A DNA stretch of 40,248 nt, taken from contig SZWC01004776.1 in assembly GCA_023375785.1 (NCBI GenBank), positions 12,166 through 52,413 of the forward strand, given 5' to 3'. Within the stretch, counting starts at the first letter, position 1. Every line of letters begins with the position of its first letter. Under the pieces are notes generated by a model. The model saw nothing but the letters and a program-made list of their open reading frames with translations. It had not been told where the DNA came from and searched no databases. This document shows positions 9,905 to 20,402 of the stretch, in pieces. A program made the translations under genes and the position numbers. This stretch comes from Penium margaritaceum. Lineage: Eukaryota > Streptophyta > Zygnematophyceae > Desmidiales > Peniaceae.

Positions 9905-10420
9905 TGCGCGAGTGTGCAGCCGCTCTACAGCTTCTACGCGGAAGCTACGCGGAAGCTGTGTAGCAGCTTCTGCTCAGCTGCTGCTAGAACTGTGCTAACA
10001 GCTGCAGCAGCAGCTGCGTGGCTGCGTGCGCAGCTGTGGCAGCAGCGGCTGCGCAATGCCGCTACTGCTGCTGCGCACTGCGGCTGCTGCACGCTGCCGT
10101 CGCCGCGCGTTGCTGCTGCTGCCGCTGCTACGCTGCTGTTGCTGCAGCTGCTGCCACTGTGCTACTGCCGCCGCGGCTGCCGCTGCTGCTGCTGCGCCAC
10201 TGTTGCCGCCACAACTGCCGCCGCTGCTGCGTTGCGCTGCTGTTGCCGCGGCTGCCGTTGCGGCTGTGGACGGCGGCTGCACTCGATGCAGCCGCCACGC
10301 GCTATTGTGGCTGCTGCTACAACGCTGCTGCTGCCGCTGCTGTTGCTGTTGCTCTACTGCTATGCTCTTGCTGGCACAGTGGCAACGCTGCTGCTACGAT
10401 CTCACGTGATGGGTGTGGGC
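9905..10420 (-). repeat. GCT-rich (AGC-rich in element sense) leader of element A
   Basis: A degenerate run of GCT/GCC/CTG triplets lies between the PBS and gag of element A. Because the repeat has no stop triplets in most frames, it shows poly-Ala/Leu/Cys ORFs on both strands, which I do not take as genes. A run of T (A in element sense) borders it at about 9873-9891. C (32840-33490) and D (16130-16510) have comparable leaders. Confidence 0.8.
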
Positions 10421-10540
10421 TGCGTTGACGGCGACCGGCTGTCTTCCACATGCCCCAGTGGATCTGCTGAAGCGGTGACTCTCACTGCTGCTGCTCTGCT
10501 GCGTCTCTTCTGCGTAGCTTAGTGAGAAATGTCTCACTGT

Positions 10541-10550
10541 ACAGATACCA
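10541..10550 (-). other. Primer-binding site of element A (tRNA-iMet type, mutated)
   Basis: On the minus strand TGGTATCTGT follows the LTR end directly. The plant copia standard is TGGTATCAGAG. A second PBS start, TGGTATCA, lies at 10773-10780 after the gap. Confidence 0.75.
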
Positions 10551-10747
10551 TGAGAAGATGCAAGGAAGCTTCCTAGCAACACTCCCGTTTACCAGGCGTC
10601 AGTGCCTGATCAGACGGTGACGACAGTCACAAGTCGTGCACGCAACGGCAAGAGTTTGGCTAGGGGACACAAGGCAAAGTGTCTGAATGCTTCAATAGCA
10701 TTTGCAGAGAGAAATGACAAATGACAGGTCCATGGCATAAATACCTG
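10551..10747 (-). repeat. Duplicated inner end of the family-1 LTR before the gap
   Basis: These 197 bp repeat the start of the 5' LTR at 10781 with only two differences by eye (AGGTCC/AGTTCC and CATAAAT/CATGAAT). The copy ends at the run of N. It is probably an unmerged contig overlap, though a tandem LTR is possible. Confidence 0.8.
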
Positions 10748-10772
10748 NNNNNNNNNNNNNNNNNNNNNNNNN
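10748..10772. other. Assembly gap of 25 N
   Basis: Twenty-five N lie between two copies of the same LTR start. The gap length is probably a placeholder. Confidence 0.98.
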
Positions 10773-10780
10773 TGATACCA

Positions 10781-11415
10781 TGAGAAGATGCAAGGAAGCT
10801 TCCTAGCAACACTCCCGTTTACCAGGCGTCAGTGCCTGATCAGACGGTGACGACAGTCACAAGTCGTGCACGCAACGGCAAGAGTTTGGCTAGGGGACAC
10901 AAGGCAAAGTGTCTGAATGCTTCAATAGCATTTGCAGAGAGAAATGACAAATGACAGTTCCATGGCATGAATACCTGCCGCGGCGCACAGCGGGTGTCGC
11001 ACGCGGTGGTCCAAGAGCTGTCAGAAAACCGGCCCAAAACCACTGTTTTGGCCATAACTCTGCGCACACATGTCAGAATGCTACGCCGTCTGAACTTAGA
11101 CGTGCAGGATCACGAGACGGACGCTACGACTGGTCAGATGCATGCATCCATCATCAGACGGTGGACACGCAATGCAAAACATGCAAATCGGGCTCATGGC
11201 CACTCCGCCGAAAAACTCCTACAAGCTACAAAAAAAACAGCAGGAAGTCCCGGCAGTGTCTGGGGCTCTGCAACGGTAGTCGGCCAGCCCCAAGCTGGTA
11301 GTCCGCCGCAAGTCGTCGCACCGGTGTCACCAGGGCCCGCCTCAGGGATCTGCACGAGTATGGACACAGCCGAGTGGTCACAGTAGACTGTAGAAGAACG
11401 TCACAAATCACAACA
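10781..11415 (-). repeat. 5' LTR of element A
   Basis: A full-length family-1 LTR with TG...CA ends (plus strand TGAGAAGATGC to TCACAACA), followed by the target-site duplication. The conserved hairpin CCAAAAC-CACT-GTTTTGG lies at 11034-11051. Confidence 0.9.
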
Positions 11416-11420
11416 TGCAC
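11416..11420. repeat. Target-site duplication of element A, right copy (TGCAC)
   Basis: Matches 3423-3427. Confidence 0.75.
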
Positions 11421-12400
11421 GTGACGTGAGGTTGAGTGCGACACTCTAGTAAATTTTGATTTCGATGTTAATTACTTTTTTAGCAGTCAAAATGCGTTAA
11501 AAATGGAATTTCATCGAACTCAAAAGTACCACCAAATTCGTTCCAAAAGTGTTTCGTCGATTTCAATGGCCTACCCCCTCTGTTTTGTCATATTCAAAAC
11601 TGGGCACTATGCCTTGACTTCTTCTGATTCAGGCAATACATGACAAAATGTACTTTTGCTTGGCGAGCTCATGCACCTTGATGTGCATTTCGGTGATTTT
11701 CAAGGCCATCGACTACTCCTCGCCTCGCGTTTGACATTTCATGAATGTCAAACCCGAGAGCGACGAGCACTTGAGCGTTTGAAAAACCAAACGTTTGAAT
11801 GGTCGTCGCTATCGAAATCGACGTGGAGGGAGAAAAACACATGTAGCCAACATCCTCGTCGAAGCAAAAAAACTAAACACACCCGATCATCGAATTCAAC
11901 GGTCTACCCCCTGTTTTTCGTCAAACATAAAAGTACCCATTAAACAATTCCAAGGCACCATAAAACTCGTTGAAACAGTTATGAAACATATCAATGGTCG
12001 AATTCAAAGTTCACAAGGGTATGTGCCGTGGATGAAGACGCAAGCCAAGCCGTCATGTTGGATACCCAACAGTGGCTCTGAGCTTCTGACTTCATTGGGG
12101 TGGCCTGTCTTGCCACGAGAGACATTAGTACAGTTATGATGACCAGGTTGAGCCACTTTGGGGCTTTTTGTTTAGCTCTCTCCTTCAGAAATTTCTCATT
12201 GACATGACTCTTGGTTTGAAAGACCTTTTTCCTGTGTAACATAGGATACTTAGTCTGTGATAGCATGTGACCATCTCTAGTGTTGGATTTATTATTTTTC
12301 CAGATGAATTGGCATTTGGATGACCGAGCGCGCGCTTATGCGTGAAAACGTGAGTTTGCGACCGTTCGGTCATGTCGGTTCGCATTGACACGAGAGATGC
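11421..12400. other. AT-richer spacer without recognisable genes
   Basis: Base composition differs from the GC-rich surroundings, with many TTT/AAA runs. ORFs are short and match no family I know. It contains a perfect 10-bp hairpin at 11729-11753 (GTTTGACATT, loop TCATG, AATGTCAAAC) and a smaller one just downstream (CGTTTG-AAAAAC-CAAACG). It may be remnant TE or old intergenic sequence. Confidence 0.5.
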
Positions 12401-13840
12401 ATCACGAACCACACTTCTGCCAGGTCACCTGGACCCTCGAGGAAGCTCCACGCGGCAGACTGGTGGTTGGGTGCAGGTGGATCTTCAAGTGAAAGTGTGG
12501 TGCGGATGGTCAGGTCCTCATGTTAAAAGCATGGCTGGTTGCAAATGGATATGCGCAGACTGAGGGTGTGGATTACAATGAGACAACTGCACCTGTCGCA
12601 AAGTTCCCATCCATCCGAGCGATCCCCGCTCTTTTCCCTGTTATGGACTGGGAGGTGCACCAAATGGATGTGATGTATACATTTCTTAATGGTAACCTTG
12701 AGTAGAATGTGTACATTGAGCAGCTTGAGGGGTATGTGGATGTGGGAAAGGAGGATTTGGTGTGCAATCTTGTGAAGACACTGTATGTTCTGAAGCAAGC
12801 GCCGCAAGAATGGCACCACAAGAATGATGAGCAGCTTGCTAGGCTTGGTTTTGTGCACAGTGAAGCTAACCATGGAGTCTATGGGCACATGCAAGAGACA
12901 CGCCAGGCTATCTCCTTGCTCTACGTTGATGATTTGCTCATTGCCTCTAACTCCAAGTCTCTTTTAAATGACTTGAACCAGCCCCTTGCTGCCGGGTTTG
13001 AAATGAACGACACCGGAGAGCTTGGTTATTACCTTGACCTTTAGCTCAGGCGCGACCGGCAGCAGGAGATCTTGGCGTCTTCGCAGAGGACGTATGTAAA
13101 CGACATCGTCAAGCTCTTCAACATGCCAGGGGCGCTGAAAGCCGGAACACCACTAGAAGTAGAAGCGAAGTTGGCCATGATGCGGACTCCCCACAGCATG
13201 GAAGAGAGCAGTTGCATGGAAGCATTGTCGTACCAAGGAACAGTTGCGAGTCTCATGTACGTAGTAGTGAGCATGCGCCTCGACATCAGCCAAGCCTTGG
13301 GAGTGCTCAGCATGTTTTGCGTGAATCCAGGAGTGCCACATTGGGAGGTGGTTGAGTGTGTGCTGAGCTACCTGGACAAAAGCAACAGCCTTTGTCTCAC
13401 CTTCAACAACAATAACACCCTGATCCTCAATGGGCATAATGATGCAGATTGGGAAGGAGGGCACAAGGAGGTTGACCAGTGGATTTCTGATTCTACTCGG
13501 AGGAGGTGCAATCAATTCGAGGAGCAAGAAACAAAAGTATACCGCCATCTCCACCGAAGCAGAGTGCATCGCCATGAGTGAATCAAGAATGGAAGCCGTG
13601 TAGCTGCATGAGTTGCTAGCAAGAATTCGATGGTAGTAGATTGCAACGACCACCATGTATAGTGACAACATGAGCGCCATTGCTCTGACCAAGAACTTAA
13701 AGTTTCACACACGCACCAAGCACATCAACCTACAATACCACTTCATCCGTGAGCTCATAGTAAAGCAGGTGGTGTAGATCAAGTTCTGATGTTTGCAGAC
13801 TTCCTCACCAAGCTGCAAGGAGTGACCGCTTTCAAGAGCT
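12400..13840 (+). pseudogene. Copia fragment H: reverse transcriptase and RNase H, decayed
   Basis: The plus strand reads, across frameshifts, as TWTLEEAPRG, LKAWLVANGYAQTEGVDYNET, DWEVHQMDVMYTFLNGNLE, then after TAG NVYIEQLEGYV, LYVLKQAPQEWH and LLYVDDLLIASNS. After another TAG (LDL-stop-LRRDRQQE) it continues GTPLEVEAK, GTVASLMYVV and NGHNDADWEGG. A shifted RNase H end follows with YTAISTEAECIAMSE, EAV-TAG-LHELL (Trp expected), MYSDNMSAIALTK and TRTKHINLQYHFIREL. YVDD is intact. It belongs to a different copia family from A-D, and no gag, protease or integrase was seen upstream. It is the only copy here that keeps Trp in the DWE(L/V)HQ block. Confidence 0.85.
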
Positions 13841-14394
13841 GAGGGGAGAGTGTGGATGTGTCCTATTTCTAGTTTTGTAAACTATGAGAATGGTGGATAT
13901 GAGGTTGCCAAAAATTGACGAATTCATGGTACTACAGTTGCGAAGAGGATATTCTACAACTTCCAACGCACTTTACGGAACTCAATCCAGAGTCCACTTG
14001 AGTGAGATGTGATGTCAAAGTTTGGAGGTCATGAGTCGGGTTTAGGAAACGACACCAGCACTCCCAACAAGAAATGTGGCCAAGATTATTGGTGAAGGAG
14101 GCAGAGAGCAGTCTTCAAGGCCAAAAGGTGGTTGGAGGGCGCTGGCAACACCGTCAAATCAGTTTTATAGGATTATTGCCTATGCATGTGGTGGAGAAGG
14201 AAGTTTCCTTGCCGCTCATCCCGCCAGTCTACGAGTGAGTTATAGTGGGGACCTTGAAGGGGTATACCTTTGTTCTCCCTTGGCCGAATGGGACACATAA
14301 GGACTTGTCGGGAAGCTGTGATTATGTACTTTGAGTCAATCCATGCGTCTGCTTTGTTCTCCCTCTGGTCGTGGTCGCCGCACGACCAAAGGCT
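13841..14394 (+). repeat. Polypurine tract and 3' LTR start of fragment H
   Basis: GAGGGGAGAG (13841-13850) is followed by TGTGGATGTG, matching a polypurine tract plus LTR start just after the RNase H end. The LTR runs right up to where element D sequence begins near 14395. The LTR's own 3' end could not be fixed and it may be truncated. Confidence 0.55.
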
Positions 14395-14399
14395 ATGAT

Positions 14400-15853
14400 G
14401 CTTGACGCGGCCCACTGTGCGTATGCAACCTGAAGACCACGAGTGATCCGCACCCATTCAAGTGGCTACTGGCACTCAGTGTAGCGATGAGGGCCTCCAC
14501 AGTTATAGCAGTGGACAGTATGTCCACTGCTACCGCCCGATGACTACTATTGCTACAACTACTGCTGGCCCAAACCAAGCTTCTTCTTGCACTTCTTCCC
14601 CTGTGCTGCGGCTGCCACACCCTGCATCTAAGTCAGGGTAGCCGGGGTGGAGGGCGAAGAGGAGGGTGTGCCAAGGGATGGAGGAGTGGACTGCAAGAGG
14701 GGCGTCGGCGGCGACGCAATGACTGATGCAACAAGGGGACTCGCCTAATGGGCCACGCTGGTAGGGGGCAGAAGTCACCTGGAGGAGAATCTCATGTGCC
14801 CAAGGGAAGAGCTGAAGTGAGGTGGAGAAGGGCTCGAGCACGGCATCATTGTACCCTGAGAAGATGTCTGCGTGCTCAAGACGTACTTCGATCATGATCG
14901 TGCAAAGCCCCCAGAGCTGTGTACCTCCTGAAGTCCCAAGGCGCGTGTAGATGAGCATGGCACTCCGCCAGTAATCGGTTGCGAGCTCAAGAGGTCCCTG
15001 ACCAAGGGAGTGAAAGGCGGAAATGTGAGCCGCGCGGGTGGCTTGCGTCTTTGCGGCAAGCAGGGACAGTGCCAGGTCCCAAGCCCCACGTGGATCAGCA
15101 CCTGTGCTAGTGTCGGCTTTTCCAAGGAAAGGGCGGAAGTCCGCGACAGTCTCATGCGATATGGCGTAAAGGAGTCTGCGCATTGCCCAAGCCGCTTTCA
15201 CCACCTAAGCGCGGTCCGTAACCTGGTACGGATTGTGATAGTAGGACCATACCCCCTTTGCAGTGGCCCAGACCTGGAAGAGATTCTCCCAACAGTCAAA
15301 GCCGTCCTCGCTAACATAGCGTGGGGGCGATGTCTCGAAGTCCTTGGGTTGCCGCTCCGTGGGGAGAGCAACAACAGGCTGGGAAGGACGAGGGATGGGG
15401 AAGACACCGGGACGGGGAAAGCTGCCGAGGTAGGGGTCAGGCGAGGATCGGATCTCCGGGAACTAGGAACATGAAAACGTCTGAAGCTGGCGGAGACGCT
15501 CCTGAAGCACGCAAATCTCCCTCTCATGGGTTTCATCCTCCATGCTTGGCATGTCGGAGTCCTCATCCAAAGGATTGAAAAGTGGCGGTCCTGTCTTGCT
15601 GCTCTCCTTGGTGTAGATGTTGACTTCTGTGCAGAAGGTATGGCACTGCCGACTCCTCCGGATGTCTATTGTGGGGCCGTGGACAGATCACAAATAAGAT
15701 CAGTGAGTGCACGGATGGCGTCAGTCTGCTGCTGCTACTGATGACAAATCTCATCCTGCTGACTACGCAGGTCGGCAATGGCCTGCGAGCGTGGGCTCAT
15801 GACCCCTGAGGGGGATCTGGTGGTCTTTTGCCCTTGTCACCGGTCGGAGCCAT
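14400..15853 (-). pseudogene. Element D gag
   Basis: The start is ATG at 15853 (minus; MAPTGDKGK), equivalent to C's MAPSFDKGK and the same 54 nt after the leader stem-loop. The 224-codon frame 14530-15204 carries the capsid-like core: VADFRPFLGKADTSTG, WDLALSLLAAKTQATRA, DYWRSAMLIYTRLGTSGG and WAHEILLQVTSA. This is less interrupted than in A. A further frame keeps a complete zinc knuckle near 14477-14518, CYNCGGPHRYTEC, with all CCHC ligands. Frameshifts separate the N-terminus, core and knuckle, so no intact protein is predicted. The sequence stops matching family 1 near 14395, just beyond the knuckle. Confidence 0.75.
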
Positions 15854-15906
15854 GTCAGCGGCCAGTATGGACCAGGATGTCAAACCAGTCGGATTTCAGA
15901 ACGGTC

Positions 15907-15932
15907 AGCGATTCTCAAGGAGTTGAAACGTT
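15907..15932 (-). promoter_or_regulatory. Leader stem-loop of element D
   Basis: AGCGATTC and GAAACGTT form a weaker version of the A/C stem (one mismatch, one wobble) with the same 10-nt loop, again 54 nt before the gag ATG. Confidence 0.45.
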
Positions 15933-15971
15933 GGCAATTTTTTTCTTTTCGACCCCAAGTTTTGACTAAGT

Positions 15972-16044
15972 GCTGACGTCAGCAGGGGTTTGCTGACATC
16001 AGCACAGACCTGATGATGTTAGCAAGGAAAATGCTGACATCAGC
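15972..16044. promoter_or_regulatory. TGACGTCA-like cluster of element D
   Basis: GCTGACGTCAGC (15972), GCTGACATCAGC (15992), TGATGATGTTAGC (about 16011) and GCTGACATCAGC (16033) repeat at about 20 bp, as in A and C. Confidence 0.6.
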
Positions 16045-16129
16045 ACATTTTTATCATTATTGTGTGGGAGTCATGAGGACTCCTTAGTGTGAAGGGGGGA
16101 CCTCGTCACCCCCTTGCGCAGTTACGTAG

Positions 16130-16510
16130 CTGCACACAATCTGGGCGGCTGCGCAGCAGCTTTGCAAAGCACTGCTGCGCAGCACAGCAGCCGTGACTGT
16201 TGTTACACAAAACTCCTGCCACTACAGCCACTGCTACTGCTTCTTCGATGTTTTAGCTACTGCTGCTGCTGCTACTACAATGGTGCTACTGTTGTTGCAA
16301 TGCTATTGCTGCTGCTGCAATGTTGCTACTATTGATGTTGCTGCTAGCGTTACAACGAATGCAATGCTCCTGCTACTGTCCCCGCACTACTGTTGCTGCC
16401 CATGGCTACAGCTGCTGTTGGTGCTGCTCGATGCCGTTGCCGCTGCTTGCTGTTGCTGCCGCTACGCGCTTTTGCTACTCGAAGCCGCCGCTTCCTGCTG
16501 CGAGTTGCTG
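16130..16510 (-). repeat. GCT-rich leader of element D, outer part
   Basis: Degenerate GCT/GCA triplets as in A and C. The leader is interrupted at 16582 by the 5' LTR of element B and resumes after 24811. Confidence 0.75.
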
Positions 16511-16582
16511 CAGCGGGCTGTCCCTCCGAACTACTTCCTTTTTTCTTTTCTTCTTTGTTTTGCAAGTGTCAGAATGCCCTGC

Positions 16583-17180
16583 TGTTGAAGTTTGTTGGCC
16601 ACTCACAACTCTATGCCCTCTTTTCTCCCACACTATGCAAACACATGTATAGATTAAATGACAATGGCCTTACCTAGGTAAGCGTCATGCATGCACACCT
16701 CAACAGAAACCTCTAACGTCATCCTTCTGCTGCTGAACCTAGGAGTGCCCTTTCAAAACATACATGGCCATTGCATAACTTTCTATGATTCTGTGATGCG
16801 GTAGATGCTAGGGCTTGTACCTTCTCACTGGCGTGCCCTGCATCATGCATCTCTTGCCTTGAGTGTTTTGGGGGCGCTGCATGTTTCCCAGGTGCTCACC
16901 CTTAGGGGGCCACCGTGCTGGTTTTGGACGTGCTCAAGTGAGTAGCCTCCATCGGTTTAATCCAAGCAGTCGGGCTCGACCCCCGTGGAGGCACTCGCCC
17001 ACCCGAGCGTGATGCTCGGTGTGGGTGCGTTCTCACCGGCGCTTAGTTCGCTCGCTCCCTTCCGTCTTGGTTTGAGTGCAACTTCTAAGGCAAGTGTTTG
17101 ACCACATCCATGGCGTATCTTGCGCTCCATTGCTCTCACCCGCCCCGTCTCACATAGCTCATCTGGGAAACTACCCAGCA
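16583..17180 (+). repeat. 5' LTR of element B
   Basis: Starts TGTTGAAG and ends ACCCAGCA, followed after five bases by the PBS. Homologous to 24203-24811. Confidence 0.85.
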
Positions 17181-17185
17181 ACTAT

Positions 17186-17197
17186 TGGTATCATAGC
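17186..17197 (+). other. Primer-binding site of element B
   Basis: TGGTATCATAGC is one base off the initiator tRNA-Met PBS TGGTATCAGAGC and lies 5 bp after the LTR. Confidence 0.8.
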
Positions 17198-17492
17198 GAC
17201 ATGAGCGTACTCTTGCAACTCTGATTCTGAGCTTGTGGAAGTATCCTTGCGGACCCCACGTCTCCAACGATCTATCTGCCTTCTCGCCGCCACCTACCGT
17301 TGCTATCTGTGGCAGCCTCAGCAACGTGCGGCAGTGGCAGTCTCACCACCCACTGCCTCTCGACAGCACGTATCTACAGCCCTGGTCATCTCCTCATCTT
17401 TGGAGGACCTTGGCGGAGCACACCAGTGCCCATCCCGCATCGACCAGTGCCCATCTCACGCGCCATTGCCACCTTCGTCTCCCATAAGACCA

Positions 17493-18712
17493 ATGCCTAT
17501 CCACAGTTGGGTCACTGTCTCAGTGACAGTGGAGCTACTCCACTCTCCCTCATCTCTCGTCTTCCGCGCGCTGCAGCCCCTCTCGGCCCCGCACCTCGGT
17601 GTGGGTCACTCTCAGGACTCTCTACGGTCTGCATCCACTCTTCCTGCTGCTCTCTTGCAACAGTCAGCACCCCGTACCATCATTGTGCTACTCTGCTCTC
17701 ACGTGGTACCTCATCTACCCGGGTACACAATGTGGTGCTCTCACCGTGCTCACACCTCTCTTGGCTGCACCAGCAGCCCTAAATCTTTCACCCTGGATTC
17801 TCCGCCCCTCGATGGTCCACCCAATGAGGAGCTTGACTCCCCGCGCACAACATCTCGGTATGCAGATTGAAGTGGGAGGAGCCTAGTGTCTTTGATGAAC
17901 CTCCGCCAACCGACGACGACACCCCGCTGTTGATTTTCATGCTGGATAGCTCGTACTGGCAGGAAGAGCTTACCGTTACGGATGAGTGGAAACGTGAGGA
18001 GCGTGAGGCAGACATAGACCGGCAAGTCTACACGATGGACGGCCTACCTCTGTCGCCACCGCAATCTTCAAGGATGCAACCTCCCTGTGACTCTCAGTCG
18101 TTCAACCCCTCATCGGTAGCCACACCTTCCCTTACCCCATCTCTTGCAGTAGTTGTAGCACCTGGATTGTCAACAGCACCTGACGTGCCTGGTGTGACCG
18201 CTGTTCTTCCCGTCCACACCGAATCGAGTGGCTTGGTTGGAGCCATTCTTCACGCAGCTGCTGGTGCCACAGCCACATTCGCAGCCACAACCAGAGCCTA
18301 CCGAGCCCCAACACAGACGGTAGTTTGACGTTCATCTGAGACCTACGCACACACTGCTGCATCACTCACCCTTCTTGCTACCGCCACTGCAAACATCGCA
18401 ACACAGGTGACGGCAACAGCAGCCTCTGTCGCCGCATCAACTTCCTCTATAGCAAACGCTACATCTGGTACTGTCGGCTCCATCTGTGCGTCCACCGCTG
18501 CAGCAGTGCTGACTCCCACTGGCGCTCCCCGCGAGGTCGCACCGCACGTCACCACAGGTGTTCTCGTTGCATCGTCGCCGGCCGCCATTGCAGGGGCCAT
18601 GGTCACAGGGCTCCTATGCCTCCCAGTGGCGGATGCTGGGTGGGTGGCACTTCTCTTCTCCTCTGTTGCCATCGTGGTGCCACCTCTCTTCACCCTGCTG
18701 CCACGCCACTAG
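17493..18712 (+). pseudogene. Extra reading frame upstream of gag in element B
   Basis: I do not recognise a family. A frame with ATG at 17493 (open back to about 17235) runs to 17870. A one-base shift there joins it to a second frame, 17867-18712, which is interrupted once by TGA (18326-18328, plausibly from CGA). Around the shift the text reads NEELDSPRTTSRYAD then KWEEPSVFDEPPPTDDDTP, an acidic Pro-rich passage that looks like one protein. The second half is Ala/Thr/Ser-rich and ends in a hydrophobic stretch (GWVALLFSSVAIVVPPLF) that could be membrane-spanning. It ends 100 bp before the gag ATG. A frame this long before gag is not standard for copia; it could be an accessory ORF, an older gag remnant or chance. 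Confidence 0.4.
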
Positions 18713-18811
18713 CTCGATGAGATCTGCATCACATTCCATCTTAATGCATTTCACTCTCTCTTGTTTCTCTAGCCTCCCTCCTTTCTGCATTCATACCTCT
18801 CTCTTATCATC

Positions 18812-20057
18812 ATGCCAAGACCAGAGGAGACGATGGAGGCACTGCAGGTAGCTCTTAGTGAGGCACAGGCAGAACGTTGTAAGGTTGAAGATGACCTCCA
18901 GTAGGGTCGTGAGGCTCAGCAGGAGCTAGCTGTTGTTGTCGCTTCCCTTGTCCTTGATCGTTTTCATGCCATCTCGAGTCTTGTTGCTAAGCTTGCGGTC
19001 AAAGAGACAGCATCCACTGATTCCCCTATCCCTACCAATGGTGGTGCTTCCAACTCCTCCTCTCCCGCTCTCTCAGCAGCAGCCCTCGCCCGCGCTCATC
19101 TCCCAGCCATGCAACGTGACTTCGAGACGCCACCACCCCCTTTCACCTCCAAACTCACCTTTACCTCTTGGGAGACGCGCTTCAATGCGTGGGCCCAGGG
19201 TGAGTTGCTTTGGGAATACTACTCTCCTACCAAACCACCATTCGTCCCTCAGCCCGCTGAGGCCGCCCGCGTTGTGTGGGCACTCGTCAACGTTGGCCCT
19301 GAGAGCCTCCTTGATGATACCGGTACGTACAATGCAGATCCCACACGTGGCATCCCTGCTAACCCCGTTGGTGCCTACGCTCTCATCCGCCGGCGGAAAA
19401 CTGTGACTAAGCATGTTGCTTAGAGTGCCCTCACTGTCCAGTTCAACACTCTGTAGATGCGGGTGGACGAGACTACACATGAGTATTGGGCGCGCAGCCT
19501 ATGCATGCTACGTGACCTTGGCAGGACTACCCCCGGTCCTCTTTCTGCCTGCCTCTCTATTGTTTTTGGCCCCATCCCTGAGCTTTCTGATCTCTACATG
19601 CACGTCTCTCACGCAGAGCTAAAGCAGCTTGCTGCTGCTCCGGTTCCTGTGGAGGCTCCACAAGGGATCGGTCCCCTCTATGACTTCACTACCTCCTGTC
19701 TCAAGCGCTTGTTGCATGATGCATGGGCTTGTTGCTACAGAACAAGCGCATGTATCGTGCTGCCCTCGCAGTAATCACCTCCTCATCCTCCTTGCCAGTA
19801 GCCACAACCTCCTCCTCCACCTCATCTCCTGCCGTTGCTCACCCCACTCAGGCTTTCTCTGGTGGGGAGGTGGTGGCTCTGGTCGTGGGGGTGGCCGTGG
19901 GGACAAGGGGCATGGGGGTGGTCGTGGCGGCAAGAATCCACCTGCCACCACCAGAGACATCACTTGCTGGAACTGTGGCGCTACTGGGAACTCTGCAACC
20001 AAATGCCCGGCTCCTTGTGATGATGCGCGTCTCGCCTCCTCTATGCGCGCCCGCTAG
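18812..20057 (+). pseudogene. Element B gag, broken
   Basis: ATG 18812 opens MPRPEETMEALQVALSEAQAE, a coiled-coil-like N-terminus. TAG follows after Leu-Gln at 18902-18904. The frame continues through PPPFTSKLTFTSWETRF (a typical copia gag block), stops again at TAG 19421-19423 and once more about 30 nt later, then reads MRVDETTHEYWARSL. These TAGs sit where Gln would be natural. Two frameshifts between 19720 and 19900 lead into a Gly/Arg-rich region and the knuckle CWNCGATGNSATKC, in which the His of CCHC is Asn. The frame ends at TAG 20055-20057. Confidence 0.8.
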
Positions 20058-20402
20058 GCCCACACCGGTGTGACCGCTTCCTCTGCCGCTGCAACAGTGA
20101 CTGTTGCGACCTCCTCATCCTCCTTCTTTGCTTCCGCTCTCTCCACCACGCTTGCCCCCCTTCAGCCGTCACATTCTCCAACCAGCCCTTTGAGTTGGAT
20201 ACCGCCGCTGTCTGGACCTCCCTACTATGGTCCCCCGTCCTCTCACTACCCCGGGCCTCCCTCGGCTCGTGACGATGGCCATTTCTCTGATCGCTCATCT
20301 GACTGCTCCTCGGACTGCTCTTCAGACCACCGTAACGAGGAGCGCACCCTCGAGCGTCAGCTGGCATAACTTCTTTGCCTTCGTTCTAAGGGAGGTGAGA
20401 GT

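Larger units (their letters stand above)
3428..11415 (-). mobile_element. Ty1/copia LTR retrotransposon A (family 1), complete but decayed
   Basis: Two LTRs of about 635 bp (3428-4061 and 10781-11415) enclose an internal region read on the minus strand. The order in the element sense is PBS, AGC-rich leader, gag, protease, integrase, reverse transcriptase, RNase H and polypurine tract; integrase before RT identifies Ty1/copia. The 5-bp TGCAC duplication shows one insertion event spanning these limits. By eye the two LTRs differ at several dozen sites, of the order of 5-8%, so the insertion is not recent. The coding region has stops and frameshifts. A 25-N gap and a duplicated piece of LTR lie next to the PBS. 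Confidence 0.9.

Noticed and set aside
9914..10522. ORFs in the GCT-rich leaders (also 32833-33524, 16193-16652 and 39456-40187)
   Set aside because: They translate to poly-Ala/Leu/Cys from triplet repeats, are open in several frames on both strands, and lie in element leaders.
14367..14389. Hairpin GGTCGTG/CACGACC near the end of the fragment H LTR
   Set aside because: A 7-bp stem at a junction of two decayed elements is easily found by chance and has no second copy here.
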